64,000 bases of DNA from the NCBI RefSeq assembly GCF_016863035.1, contig NZ_BOOC01000002.1:1-64000 (forward strand), in the 5' to 3' direction. Below are positions 23,723 through 32,519 of the stretch, piece by piece (within the stretch, counting starts at the first letter, position 1; each line of letters opens with the position of its first letter). The DNA comes from Microbispora corallina. GTDB taxonomy: Bacteria; Actinomycetota; Actinomycetes; Streptosporangiales; Streptosporangiaceae. A model generated the notes under the pieces. That model was not told the origin of the DNA and searched no databases. It was given only the letters and a program-made list of their open reading frames with translations. The translations under genes were made by a program, and so were the position numbers.

Positions 23723-25855
23723 TCAGGCCCGGATGCCCCTGGTCGACTCGACCACGTCGGCGAGCTTACGGCGCAGCGCCTCGTAGAACATGCTCAGGGG
23801 GAACTCGTCGGGCAGTACGGCGTCCACCATGGCCTTCTGCTCGGTGGGCAGCGCCTGGACCCCCTGGTGCCACACGGACGCCGGGTGGGGCTCCACATAG
23901 GCGGCGACGAGCCGGTGGGCGGCGAGCCAGTGGGCCATCTTCGAACGGTCGATGCCGTCCCGGTAGAGGGTCTCGACCTCGCCGCGCAGGTCGGCGACGG
24001 CGTCGGCCACCCGGGTCCAGTCGATCGTGAGCCGGTTGTCGGTCCAGCGGACGACGCCCTTGCGGTGCAGGTACGCGAACAGCAGCTGGCCGCCGAGGCC
24101 GTCGTAGTTGCGCACCCGCTCACCGGTGATCGGGAAGCGGAAGAGCCGGTCGAAGAGGATGGCGTACTGCACGTAGCGCGCGTGCGGCACGCCCGCCACC
24201 TCCAGCTTCACGGCCTCGCCGAACGCGGTGAGGTCGCAGCGCAGCTCCTCCAGCGAGTACAGCCAGTACGGCATGCGCTGCTTGATCATGAACGGGTCGA
24301 ACGGCAGGTCGCCGTGGCTGTGGGTCCGGTCGTGGACGAGGTCCCACAGGACGAACGTGTCCTGGGCGAGGTCCTGGGAGGCCAGCAGCCGGGCGGCGTC
24401 CGGCGGGAGGGCCAGCTTGAGCGTGGCGGCGGCCGCCTCGCTCACCGCCCGGAAGCGCGCGGCCTCCCGGTCGCAGAAGATGCCGCCCCAGGTGAACCGC
24501 GGCGGCGTCTGCCGGACCGCGACGGTCTCGGGGAACAGGACCGCCGAGTTCGTGTCGTAGCCGGAGGTGAAGTCCTCGAACGCGATGGGCACGAACATCG
24601 GGTTGTCGTAGCCGCCCCGCTCCAGCTCGGCCAGCCAGTCCGGCCACACCACGCGGATCCAGACGGCCTCGAGGTTGCGGTTCGGGTTGCCGTTCTGGGT
24701 GTACATCGGGAACACGACGAGGTGCTCCAGGCCGTCCTCCCGCTGCGTGTCCGGGTGGAAGGCGTTGAGCGAGTCGAGGAAGTCGGGCACGCCGAGGCCG
24801 TCGGACACCCACCTGCGCAGGTCGGCGGCGACGGCGTCGAGGTACTCCCGGTCGTGCGGGAAGTGCGGCGCGAGCCGTACGACGCGGTCGGAGACCTCCG
24901 CGATCAGCTCGACGGCGAGGTCCTTGTCGCCCGTGATCGAGCCGTCCTTGGCCTGCAGGGGCCGCAGCCGCTCCACGGCGGCCTTGAGGACGGCGAAGCC
25001 CTCGGCGACCCCCTCAGCCGCCCCCTCAGCCGCCCTCTCGGCCTCCGGCCGGCCGGCGGTCCGGGACGAGGCGTGCTCGGGGACGCGGGCGGCCCAGGTG
25101 ACGAGGTTGGCCCACAGCTGGCCGTGGTCGTAGTCGGCGATCGAGTCGTCGCCGAACAGGTCCGAGTCGGCCAGCACGACGACCCGTCCGTGGCCGTGCC
25201 GCAGGGCCACCGCGAGCGGGCGGCCGGCAGGGCCGGCGGTCGGGGACGTGGAGAACAGGACGGTCGCGTCCCCGGGCGCGGTGAGCGTCCCGGCTCGGTA
25301 GAAGCAGGCCTGGCGGACCTCGGCGAGCAGGTCCTGACGGGTCCCGCCGGGGCCCGTCGTGATCTCCCGGGTCTGGCCGTCGGCCAGGACGCCGAGGACC
25401 CACGTCGCGACCCCGTTGTGGCAGTTCGCGGGGTCCTGGACGGTCGCGTGCTCGACGGCGACGCCGAACCGGGCCAGCAGCTCGGCCAGGTTGGTGCCGT
25501 ACTTCTCCTGCTCGCACTCGGCGAGGACGACGAGCCCGCCGCCGGCCGCGACGTACGCCTCGACGGCGTCGATCTCGGCGACGGAGAAGACGGGGCTGCC
25601 GCCGGTCGTCCGCTCCCAGCGCTCACCGGACGGGTGCGCGACCACGAACACGTCGCTCGCCTCCAGCACGCCCGGGGTGACCTCGCCCTCGACGTGCGCG
25701 GCGACGGTGTGCCCGAGACGCCGCAGGACGCCGGCGGCCTCCGCGTAGCTGTTGTCGTCGGGGTGCGCGGGATTCATGGCCTCGGCGACCTCGCGCCTGG
25801 TGGTCCACGCCTCGCTGTGCGCCTCGTCGAACAGGACCGACGGGAAGGCCTTCAT
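23723..25855 (-). CDS. DUF6421 protein with N-terminal amidotransferase/DUF4350-like domain
   Basis: The 710-residue cytosolic protein has two parts. Residues 1 to about 270 look like a class-I glutamine-amidotransferase/DUF4350-type Rossmann domain (VFVVAHPSGE, YVAAGGGLVVLAECEQEKYG, RVVVLADSDLFGDDS). An Ala/Glu-rich hinge near 280-300 follows. The remainder is the DUF6421 family, with highly conserved blocks FTSGYDTNSAVLFPE, DLVHDRTHSHGDLPFDPFMI and NYDGLGGQLLFAYLH. The HDRTHSHGD histidines and acids look like a metal or catalytic site, but no reaction is known. It leads the operon with the SDR and threonine-aldolase-like genes. GGGAG lies seven bases before the ATG. Confidence 0.8.
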   Translation of the reverse strand: MKAFPSVLFDEAHSEAWTTRREVAEAMNPAHPDDNSYAEAAGVLRRLGHTVAAHVEGEVTPGVLEASDVFVVAHPSGERWERTTGGSPVFSVAEIDAVEAYVAAGGGLVVLAECEQEKYGTNLAELLARFGVAVEHATVQDPANCHNGVATWVLGVLADGQTREITTGPGGTRQDLLAEVRQACFYRAGTLTAPGDATVLFSTSPTAGPAGRPLAVALRHGHGRVVVLADSDLFGDDSIADYDHGQLWANLVTWAARVPEHASSRTAGRPEAERAAEGAAEGVAEGFAVLKAAVERLRPLQAKDGSITGDKDLAVELIAEVSDRVVRLAPHFPHDREYLDAVAADLRRWVSDGLGVPDFLDSLNAFHPDTQREDGLEHLVVFPMYTQNGNPNRNLEAVWIRVVWPDWLAELERGGYDNPMFVPIAFEDFTSGYDTNSAVLFPETVAVRQTPPRFTWGGIFCDREAARFRAVSEAAAATLKLALPPDAARLLASQDLAQDTFVLWDLVHDRTHSHGDLPFDPFMIKQRMPYWLYSLEELRCDLTAFGEAVKLEVAGVPHARYVQYAILFDRLFRFPITGERVRNYDGLGGQLLFAYLHRKGVVRWTDNRLTIDWTRVADAVADLRGEVETLYRDGIDRSKMAHWLAAHRLVAAYVEPHPASVWHQGVQALPTEQKAMVDAVLPDEFPLSMFYEALRRKLADVVESTRGIRA

Positions 25856-26046
25856 GAAATATCTCCCGTTCCGTGAGCCGTCTTCCGGAAAATATACACA
25901 AAGGTGTCCTTCTGGCGATAAGTCGATCCAGCGGGTGAGGACGAATCACCCGAGCGGCGGACGAGCCGCGCCGGACCGCCCGCCTACGGTCCCCGGTCGT
26001 ACAGCCCGCCCGTGCACCAGTCCGGCCGACCGCCTGAGGGGACCCG

Positions 26047-26760
26047 ATGTTCAAACTGACCGACGCCGCCGGCTTCCGGCGGTCCGCGATCGGCGCCGCG
26101 CTGATCGTCTCGCCCCTGTTCCAGCTCACCGCGACGCTCGTCGACCCGGGAACGTGGAGCGACGACGACCGGGAGGTCGCGACGTTCGCGATCAACCCGG
26201 CGATGGCGCAACTGCAGTCCGCCCTCTACCACTGGAGCTGGGTCCTGCTGCCGCTCGCCGCCCTCGGCCTGCTGCACCTGACCCGCCGGCGGGGCGTGGT
26301 CCTCGGGCACATCGGGGGGCTGTTCGCCGCGCTCGGCTTCATCAACCTGTCGGCCCTGCTCATGGGCGACGCGGTCGAGTGGTGGTTCGGGCGGCACTAC
26401 CCGGCCGACCAGGCCGAGAAGCTGTTCAACGAGGTGTTCGACCTGCCCGGCGTGGTGTTCTCGTTCCAGATGCCGTGGGTCTTCCTCGGGCCACTCGGCC
26501 TGATCCTCATCATGGTCGCGCTGACCAGGGCGGGGTTCGTCCGCTGGTGGTTCCCGGCGGCGGGCGCGCTCGTGTGGATCTCGCCGTACGTCATGGACTA
26601 CGGGCCGCTCAGCTTCCTCTGGAGCGGCGGCAACCTCCTGGTGCTCGGCTACCTCGGGCTCAAGATCCTGCGCATGGGCGACCGGGCGTGGGCGTCGTAC
26701 TACCCGAGCCCGGTGCCCGGGGTGACGACGCCCGACTCGTACGCGAACACGACCGCCTGA
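26047..26760 (+). CDS. Polytopic membrane protein of unknown function
   Basis: The 237-residue protein contains about six hydrophobic segments, with an amphipathic loop between segments 3 and 4 (EWWFGRHYPADQAEKLF). The layout recalls small DUF4386-like integral membrane proteins. No catalytic motif is recognisable. The ATG at 26047 is preceded by GAGGGGACCCG. Its last 61 bp overlap the 3' end of the convergent response regulator gene, and the C-terminal Pro/Thr tail is read from that overlap. It stands alone, diverging from the DUF6421 operon. Confidence 0.7.
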   Translation: MFKLTDAAGFRRSAIGAALIVSPLFQLTATLVDPGTWSDDDREVATFAINPAMAQLQSALYHWSWVLLPLAALGLLHLTRRRGVVLGHIGGLFAALGFINLSALLMGDAVEWWFGRHYPADQAEKLFNEVFDLPGVVFSFQMPWVFLGPLGLILIMVALTRAGFVRWWFPAAGALVWISPYVMDYGPLSFLWSGGNLLVLGYLGLKILRMGDRAWASYYPSPVPGVTTPDSYANTTA

Positions 26761-27404
26761 GCGCGGTCACGCAGGCCGAGCTTCATGAGCACGCGCGCGA
26801 CGTGGGTCTTGACGGTCGCCTCGCCGACGAAGAGCTCCTTGGCGATCTCGGCGTTGGTGAGGCCCCTCGCGAGCATCCGCAGCACCTCCAGCTCGCGCGG
26901 GGTGAGCTCCGACAGCTGCGGCGGGCGGACCGGCTCGTGCCGCCCGGCGAACGAGGCGATGACCCGCGTCGTGACGGCGGGGTCGAGCAGGCCGTCCCCT
27001 GCTGCGACCACCCGGACGGCCTCGACGAGCTGCTCGGGCGGCGACACCTTGAGCAGGAACCCGCTCGTCCCGGCCCGCAGCGCGGCGTACAGGTTCTCGT
27101 CGGTGTCGAACGTCGTGAGCATGATGATCTTCGGCGGGTTCGGGGAGTCGAGCAGCCGTCTGGCGGCCGTGAGGCCGTCCATGCGCGGCATGGAGATGTC
27201 CATGAGCACCACGTCGGGCCGCACGCGCGTGGCGACCGCCACCGCCTCGGCGCCGTCCGCGGCCTCCCCGACGACCTCCATGCCGGGCTCGCTCTCCACG
27301 ACCATGCGCAGGCCCGCCCGGATCATGGCCTGGTCGTCGGCGAGCACGATGCGGATGGAGCGCAGGGAGCCGGCGGAGCTCATGGAACCGGTGCCGTCGA
27401 TCAA
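26700..27404 (-). CDS. NarL/FixJ-family response regulator
   Basis: The 234-residue regulator has a receiver domain with acidic pocket LADDQ (about 21-25), phosphorylation site D69 in VVLMDISMPRMDG and the conserved Lys in GFLLKVSPPEQL. A LuxR-type HTH follows (LTPRELEVLRMLARGLTNAE, EATVKTHVARVLMKLGL). It is the partner of the kinase directly upstream. TTG at 27404 overlaps the kinase stop (TTGA), with GAGG seven bases before it, giving coupled translation; ATG at 27383 is the alternative. The regulon is unknown. Confidence 0.9.
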   Translation of the reverse strand: MIDGTGSMSSAGSLRSIRIVLADDQAMIRAGLRMVVESEPGMEVVGEAADGAEAVAVATRVRPDVVLMDISMPRMDGLTAARRLLDSPNPPKIIMLTTFDTDENLYAALRAGTSGFLLKVSPPEQLVEAVRVVAAGDGLLDPAVTTRVIASFAGRHEPVRPPQLSELTPRELEVLRMLARGLTNAEIAKELFVGEATVKTHVARVLMKLGLRDRAQAVVFAYESGVVTPGTGLG

Positions 27405-28588
27405 CTCGTGGCCTCGCTCATCGGGACTCCCCTGGGGATCGGCAGCGTCGCGCGGACGCGGAAGCCGCCCTGCGGCAGCGGGCCCGCCTCCAGCGAGCCG
27501 CCGAACAGCTCGGCCCGCTCGCGCATCCCGATGAGCCCGTTGCCGGTGGACAGCGCCGGTCCGGCGCCCTGGCCATTATCGGCGACCTCCACCTCCAGCG
27601 AGTCGTGGAGGTAGGCCACCCGGATCCGCACCTCGGACTCCCCCGCGTACTTCACCGCGTTGGTGAGGGCCTCCTGAACGATCCGGTACGCCGACAGGTC
27701 GAGGCCGGGCGGGAGCCGTACGGGGTCGCCCTCGACCGCGAGCGAGACCCGCAGGCCCGAGGTGCCGACCGTGGAGATCAGGTTGGACACCATGTCGAGG
27801 CCGGGCTGCGGCAGCGCCTCCTCCTGCGGCATCCGCAGCGCCCCCAGCATGATCCGCAGCTCCTCGACCGCCTCGCGCCCGGACCTCTCGATGCCGGACA
27901 GGACCGCGACCTGCCCGGGGTTCGTCTCGTCCGCCACGCCCAGGGTCCGCCGCAGCGCGCCCGCCTGCATGACCATCATGCTCACGCTGTGGGCGACGAC
28001 GTCGTGGAGCTCCCGGGCTATGCGGGTGCGCTCGGCCGCCACGGCCTCGGTGGCCCGCCGTTCGCGCTCCATCTCCATGCGGGCCGCCCGCTCTGCCATC
28101 CGGTGCACCCGGACGAGGTAGCGCCGGAGGGCGAGCCCCGTGACGTAGGCCGAGCCGAAGATCACGGTCAGGAAGATGACCTCGTCGAACGGGAGGAACC
28201 GGTGGTCCACGGCGCCCGAGTCGAAGACGAGGATGCCGGTGACCGCCCACGCGCCGCCGGGCTTCAGCGGCAGGTGCGCGCCCATGGTGTGGAAGACGAT
28301 GAGGAGCGCGGCCAGCTGCCACACCGGGCACTGCTCGTGGCCCTGCCGGTGCCACGCGTACTGGGCGAGGATCATCAGGATGAAGACGGCGATCGGCGCC
28401 CGGCGGCGGTACCAGACGAGGACGCCCGTCACGATCGCCTGGCCCACCCACCACAGCTCCGGGTTCTCGGTCGCGCCGTACGAGGTGGCGACCGTGAACG
28501 CCTCGAGTATGCCGAGGGCGATGACGGCCGCTCCGATCAGGAGATCGACCGTGGGCAGCGAGCGGAAATGCCGGATCAGGGGGTGCAT
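27401..28588 (-). CDS. HisKA_3-type sensor histidine kinase
   Basis: The roughly 395-residue membrane kinase has four to five N-terminal membrane helices (about 20-165), a coiled linker (MERERRATEAVAAERTRIAR), the HisKA_3 dimerisation helix with phospho-His in ARELHDVVAHSVS (near residue 196), and a HATPase domain (EALTNAVKYA, VADNGQGAG, NGLIGMRERA). It has no large extracytosolic sensor, so it probably reads a signal within the membrane. It forms a two-component system with the overlapping regulator gene. The ATG at 28588 is my choice among several upstream ATGs; none has a good ribosome binding site. Confidence 0.88.
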   Translation of the reverse strand: MHPLIRHFRSLPTVDLLIGAAVIALGILEAFTVATSYGATENPELWWVGQAIVTGVLVWYRRRAPIAVFILMILAQYAWHRQGHEQCPVWQLAALLIVFHTMGAHLPLKPGGAWAVTGILVFDSGAVDHRFLPFDEVIFLTVIFGSAYVTGLALRRYLVRVHRMAERAARMEMERERRATEAVAAERTRIARELHDVVAHSVSMMVMQAGALRRTLGVADETNPGQVAVLSGIERSGREAVEELRIMLGALRMPQEEALPQPGLDMVSNLISTVGTSGLRVSLAVEGDPVRLPPGLDLSAYRIVQEALTNAVKYAGESEVRIRVAYLHDSLEVEVADNGQGAGPALSTGNGLIGMRERAELFGGSLEAGPLPQGGFRVRATLPIPRGVPMSEATS

Positions 28589-28781
28589 GTGCGGCACATT
28601 AATCCGAACGGGACACGCGTGCATGCCTGAAATCGCCGCGCCAATCGAGCGGCAAGCCGTTTGCAAGTGGCCGCAAGATCATAGGCCTGTATCAAGTGAG
28701 TGTCGGTCGTGGCACCGGCCTTGTCGGCCCCCGGTCACGCTGAGACTCTTGGACTGTTCCGATCAGGCATAGGAGACGCGG

Positions 28782-30386
28782 ATGCCCCGCCTGCACTCCC
28801 TCATCGCGGGGCTGGGCGCCCTCGGCGCCCTGGCGGCGCCCATGCTCCATCCGCATCCGAGCGGGTCCACCGACCGGGTGACGCCCGGGGCGGTGCGCGT
28901 GGAGTCCACCTCGCACGTATCGATCACGCTCCTCGACGACCGGAGCGTCATCCAGCAGGTCGCCCGGGAGTACGACACCGAGCTCGCCGAGGGGAGCGGG
29001 TTCACCGTCACCCCGGACGGGGTGGTCGTCACCGCCACCCAGGTCGTCCAGGCCAGCCGCGACCCCAGGATCTACGCGGCCAACCGGGTCTTCGCCGAGT
29101 ACTTCAAGGTCAAGATCCCGGCGGACTTCAAGCGGCACACCCTCGACAACGCCGACCTCAACCGGCGGCTGCAGGCGTGCTACCCGCCCCAGCAGTCCGA
29201 CTCGACCTGCATCTCGCAGGTCACCACGAAGGTCACCGTCTTCCCCTACCTCGACCCGCCTCCCCCGGACGGGCTGCCGGCGCAGATCCTGACCATGGGG
29301 ACGTCGCCCGCCGCGCCCGCCGTCCTGAAGGCGACCAAGGGCGGGGAGAAGCAGACGCTGCCGACCGTGCCGCTGGGAACGGAGATCGCGGCCAACATCC
29401 AGTCGCTGGACGTGATGTCCCTGCCCGCCCGGCCGTCGGCGACGGCGCCGCCCAAGCTCGACACGGCCCACCTCGACCCCCCGGGCAGCCACACCTTCAA
29501 GAGCACCGAGCGCGAGAAGCTCGACGGCGTCCTCAAGAACGCGGGACCGGGCTCGGCGCTCATCGACGACGGCAAGAGCGAGGTCGTGGGCCTGCTCGCC
29601 GGCGGCGACGACGTGGCGACCACGATCACCGGGGCCGACGAGATCCGCACCGCCCTGGTCGCGGCCGGGATCACCCCGCGCCGCGGCCCGGTCGACGTGG
29701 TCTTCGAGAACGCCCTCGCGTCGTACCACAACAAGCTGTACTCCAGCGCGGTGCCGGTGCTGCAGCAGGTGCTCAACCTGCGGCCCGACCACGCGGTGGC
29801 GCTCGACCACCTGCGGGTCTCCCGCGCCAAGGCGGGGACCGCCGAGGACGCGGGCAGCCGGCCGCGGCCGAGCCCCGTCGCCGCCAAGAAGGCCTCCTCG
29901 CCCTCGGCGCTGGTCTTCGTCATCGGCGGCGTCGTCGTGGTGGCGCTCCTCGTCGCCGTGGCGGTCCCGCTGCTGCTGCGCAGGCGCCGGACCGGCCAGG
30001 ACGGCTCCGCCGGGACCGACTCCGTGCCTCCGGTCTCCTGGCCGCCGCACGGTGTCACCCAGGTGTTCGAGACCGCCGGCGGGACGGCCCGGCCCGCGGA
30101 GACGTCGCACCCCGGTTCGTGGCCCGCGGCCGCCCGCCCCGAGACGTCCACGCCGCCGGAGGCGGGCCGGTCGTTCGTCTCGCCGTCCGACCCGCCGCAC
30201 GACCCCTCCCCGCCCCGCGGCCGCCCGCAGCCGGTCGACCTGTCACCGCCCGGCGGCCGGCCCCACCCGGCCGACCTGTCCCCGCCGCGGGGGCAGGGGC
30301 AGATGAAGTTCTGCACGCAGTGCGGCATGCGGCTCGGCCAGGGACACCGCTTCTGCGGGTTCTGCGGCAACCCGGCGGACTCATGA
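28782..30386 (+). CDS. Exported trypsin-like pseudo-protease with membrane helix and C-terminal zinc ribbon
   Basis: The 534-residue protein has a signal peptide (about 1-25) and an extracytosolic region resembling a trypsin-like fold (AEGSGFTVTPDGVVVTATQVV). The position where active enzymes have His (TNAHVV) is Q87 here, so proteolysis is unlikely. A segment of about 20 hydrophobic residues near 382-403 spans the membrane. A Pro-rich cytosolic stretch and a C-terminal zinc ribbon (FCTQCGMRL and FCGFCG) follow. The ATG follows AGGAG at six bases. A Ser/Thr kinase gene starts 49 bp downstream in the same direction, so the pair is probably an operon in which the kinase acts on the cytosolic tail. 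Confidence 0.75.
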   Translation: MPRLHSLIAGLGALGALAAPMLHPHPSGSTDRVTPGAVRVESTSHVSITLLDDRSVIQQVAREYDTELAEGSGFTVTPDGVVVTATQVVQASRDPRIYAANRVFAEYFKVKIPADFKRHTLDNADLNRRLQACYPPQQSDSTCISQVTTKVTVFPYLDPPPPDGLPAQILTMGTSPAAPAVLKATKGGEKQTLPTVPLGTEIAANIQSLDVMSLPARPSATAPPKLDTAHLDPPGSHTFKSTEREKLDGVLKNAGPGSALIDDGKSEVVGLLAGGDDVATTITGADEIRTALVAAGITPRRGPVDVVFENALASYHNKLYSSAVPVLQQVLNLRPDHAVALDHLRVSRAKAGTAEDAGSRPRPSPVAAKKASSPSALVFVIGGVVVVALLVAVAVPLLLRRRRTGQDGSAGTDSVPPVSWPPHGVTQVFETAGGTARPAETSHPGSWPAAARPETSTPPEAGRSFVSPSDPPHDPSPPRGRPQPVDLSPPGGRPHPADLSPPRGQGQMKFCTQCGMRLGQGHRFCGFCGNPADS

Positions 30387-30435
30387 CATCCACGCCAGCG
30401 CACCACCGTCAGCGACCGCCCCGGGGGGAGGCGTC

Positions 30436-32307
30436 ATGACCGAGGGACCGGCCCTGCCGCCGCTGATCGGGCGGCGGCTCGGCGACTACGAGATCGAGGC
30501 CGTCGTCGGACGGGGCGGCATGGCCACCGTCTACCGGGCCCGCGACCAGCGGCTCGGCCGCGCCGTGGCGCTGAAGATCCTCGCGCCGCAGCTGTCGCAC
30601 GACGACCGCTTCCGCGACCGCTTCGTCCGCGAGTCGCGGCTCGTTGCGAGCATCGACCACCCCAACATCATCCCGATCTACGAGGCCGGCGAGCGCGACG
30701 ACCTGCTGTTCATCGCTATGCGGTACGTCGAGGGCAGCGACATGCGCAAGCTCGTCCAGTCCTCGGGGCCGCTACCCGTGGGCCGGGCCAACCCGCTGTT
30801 CGCGCAGATCGCCTCGGCCCTGGACGCCGCCCACTCCAACGGGCTCGTGCACCGGGACGTCAAGCCCGCCAACATCCTGGTGACCGAGTCGGACCACGTC
30901 TATCTGACCGACTTCGGGCTCACCAAGAGCTCCTCGGCGGAGGCGGGGCTGACCAGCCACGGGCACTTCATGGGCACGCCCCGCTACGTCGCCCCCGAGC
31001 AGATCCGCGGCCTGCCGGTCGACGGGCGCAGCGACCTGTACGCCTTCGCCTGCGTGGTCTACGAGGCCCTGGCCGGGCAGCCGCCCTTCCAGCGCGACAC
31101 CGAGCTCGCGCTGCTGTACGCCCACGTGTCCCACGACCCGCCGCCGCTCACGCCGTACCGGCCCGACCTGCCGCACGCGGTGAACGGGGTGCTGCTGCGG
31201 GCGCTGGCCAAGAGCCCGGCCGAGCGGTTCCCGACGTGCCAGGCCTTCGTCGCCGCGCTGCGCGACGCGATCAGCGGCGTCGAGGAGGAGCAGTACGGCC
31301 CGGCGGCGGGGCGGGCGGGCCGTTCGCCGGAGGCGGGCTCCTACCCGCCGGTCTCACACCCCTCGCATCCCTCCCACCCGTCCCATCCCTCCGCCTCCCG
31401 TCCGACGTCCCATCCCTCGTCCCATCCCTCGTCGCACCCGTCTTCCCACCCGTCGTACCCGCCGGTGTCACAGCCCTCCGGGTCGCAGGCGGGCGGGTCC
31501 GGTTCCGCCTGGTCGTATCCACCGTCGTCCCACCCGTCGTATTCCGACCCGGCCTACACGCAGGGGTCGTACGGCGGGCCGTACCCGGAGGGCGCCTACC
31601 AGCAGGCGGGCGCCCATCCGCACGCCGCGCCCACCGTCGCCGCCACGCCGTCCCGGCCGGCCACGGCCGGCGAGGGCAGGCGCAGGTTCCCCGTCGGGCC
31701 GGTGATCGGCGGCCTCGCCGTCCTCGTCTCCATCGCGGTGGCGGCGACGCTGATCCTCACCCGCGGCGGGGACACCGCCGCCACGTGGAACACCTACCCG
31801 GGGTCGGTCGCCGCGCCGTTCACGATGGCCTACCCGTCCACGTGGGGGAACGCGAAGACCAACGCCGACCAGTGGATGATCGCCTCACCGGCCGTCGACG
31901 AGTTCAACGCGCTGTTCGCCGTGCCGGGCAACACCGACTGGTCAAAGGTCGACCCGATCATCAGCGGCCAGCCGGAGCGGGCCGTCGGGGTGTTCGCCCA
32001 GGTGAGCAATGCCCTCAGCACTATGGACTCCCCCGCGGAGCTCCAGCAGAGCCTGCAGTCGGCCCTGCCGGGGACGACCGGGTACACCGGCGCCCCGGTC
32101 CCCACGACGGTCGGCGGCAAGCCCGCCTTCAAGATCAATGGTGTGATGACCGACCCGCAGCAGACGGGGCGGCTCGACTTCACCTCCTACCTGGTGCGTC
32201 AGGACAGCGGCGACACGCCGGTACTGATCACGTTCTTCTGCCCGTCGGGGCGGTGCGACCAGCAGCTCATCGAGCACATGGTGAACACGGTGGCGTTCAA
32301 GTCCTGA
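30436..32307 (+). CDS. Membrane Ser/Thr protein kinase, PknB family
   Basis: The 623-residue Hanks-type kinase has a glycine loop (GRGGMATVY), ATP-binding K47, catalytic HRDVKPAN with D141, DFG at 159-161 and a TPRYVAPE activation segment. A repetitive Ser/His/Pro-rich linker (about 305-350) leads to one membrane helix near 422-445. The outer C-terminal domain of about 170 residues has two cysteines (FCPSGRC) near its end and no PASTA repeats. It probably senses an external ligand and phosphorylates cytosolic partners. It is likely co-transcribed with the zinc-ribbon pseudo-protease upstream. Confidence 0.92.
   Translation: MTEGPALPPLIGRRLGDYEIEAVVGRGGMATVYRARDQRLGRAVALKILAPQLSHDDRFRDRFVRESRLVASIDHPNIIPIYEAGERDDLLFIAMRYVEGSDMRKLVQSSGPLPVGRANPLFAQIASALDAAHSNGLVHRDVKPANILVTESDHVYLTDFGLTKSSSAEAGLTSHGHFMGTPRYVAPEQIRGLPVDGRSDLYAFACVVYEALAGQPPFQRDTELALLYAHVSHDPPPLTPYRPDLPHAVNGVLLRALAKSPAERFPTCQAFVAALRDAISGVEEEQYGPAAGRAGRSPEAGSYPPVSHPSHPSHPSHPSASRPTSHPSSHPSSHPSSHPSYPPVSQPSGSQAGGSGSAWSYPPSSHPSYSDPAYTQGSYGGPYPEGAYQQAGAHPHAAPTVAATPSRPATAGEGRRRFPVGPVIGGLAVLVSIAVAATLILTRGGDTAATWNTYPGSVAAPFTMAYPSTWGNAKTNADQWMIASPAVDEFNALFAVPGNTDWSKVDPIISGQPERAVGVFAQVSNALSTMDSPAELQQSLQSALPGTTGYTGAPVPTTVGGKPAFKINGVMTDPQQTGRLDFTSYLVRQDSGDTPVLITFFCPSGRCDQQLIEHMVNTVAFKS
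31363..31460. repeat. Imperfect 9-12-bp repeats coding the kinase linker
   Basis: The repeats (cores such as CATCCCTC and CACCCGTC) encode alternating Ser-His-Pro units of the cytosolic juxtamembrane linker. Slippage here would change only linker length. Confidence 0.65.
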
Positions 32308-32519
32308 CCCGGACGTCCGACCCGGATGCCTGACCGGGACGTCTGACCGGGACGTCTGGACGCGGACCAGGGCGTGTCGCGGTGACACGGGGCGGGTCGC
32401 CTGCGCGCTTCGTTCGGAGGTCCGAATGCCGGGCCCCGAATCTCGGCGCGCGAGACCGACCGCCCGGCCGCCCGTGCCTCCGGGCGTCACCGATCGGTGC
32501 GCGTGAGTGACGTGCCGGG

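Noticed and set aside
25870-25930. Promoter boxes before the DUF6421 operon
   Set aside because: A TATATT is visible on the minus strand, but no matching -35 hexamer lies at a normal distance.
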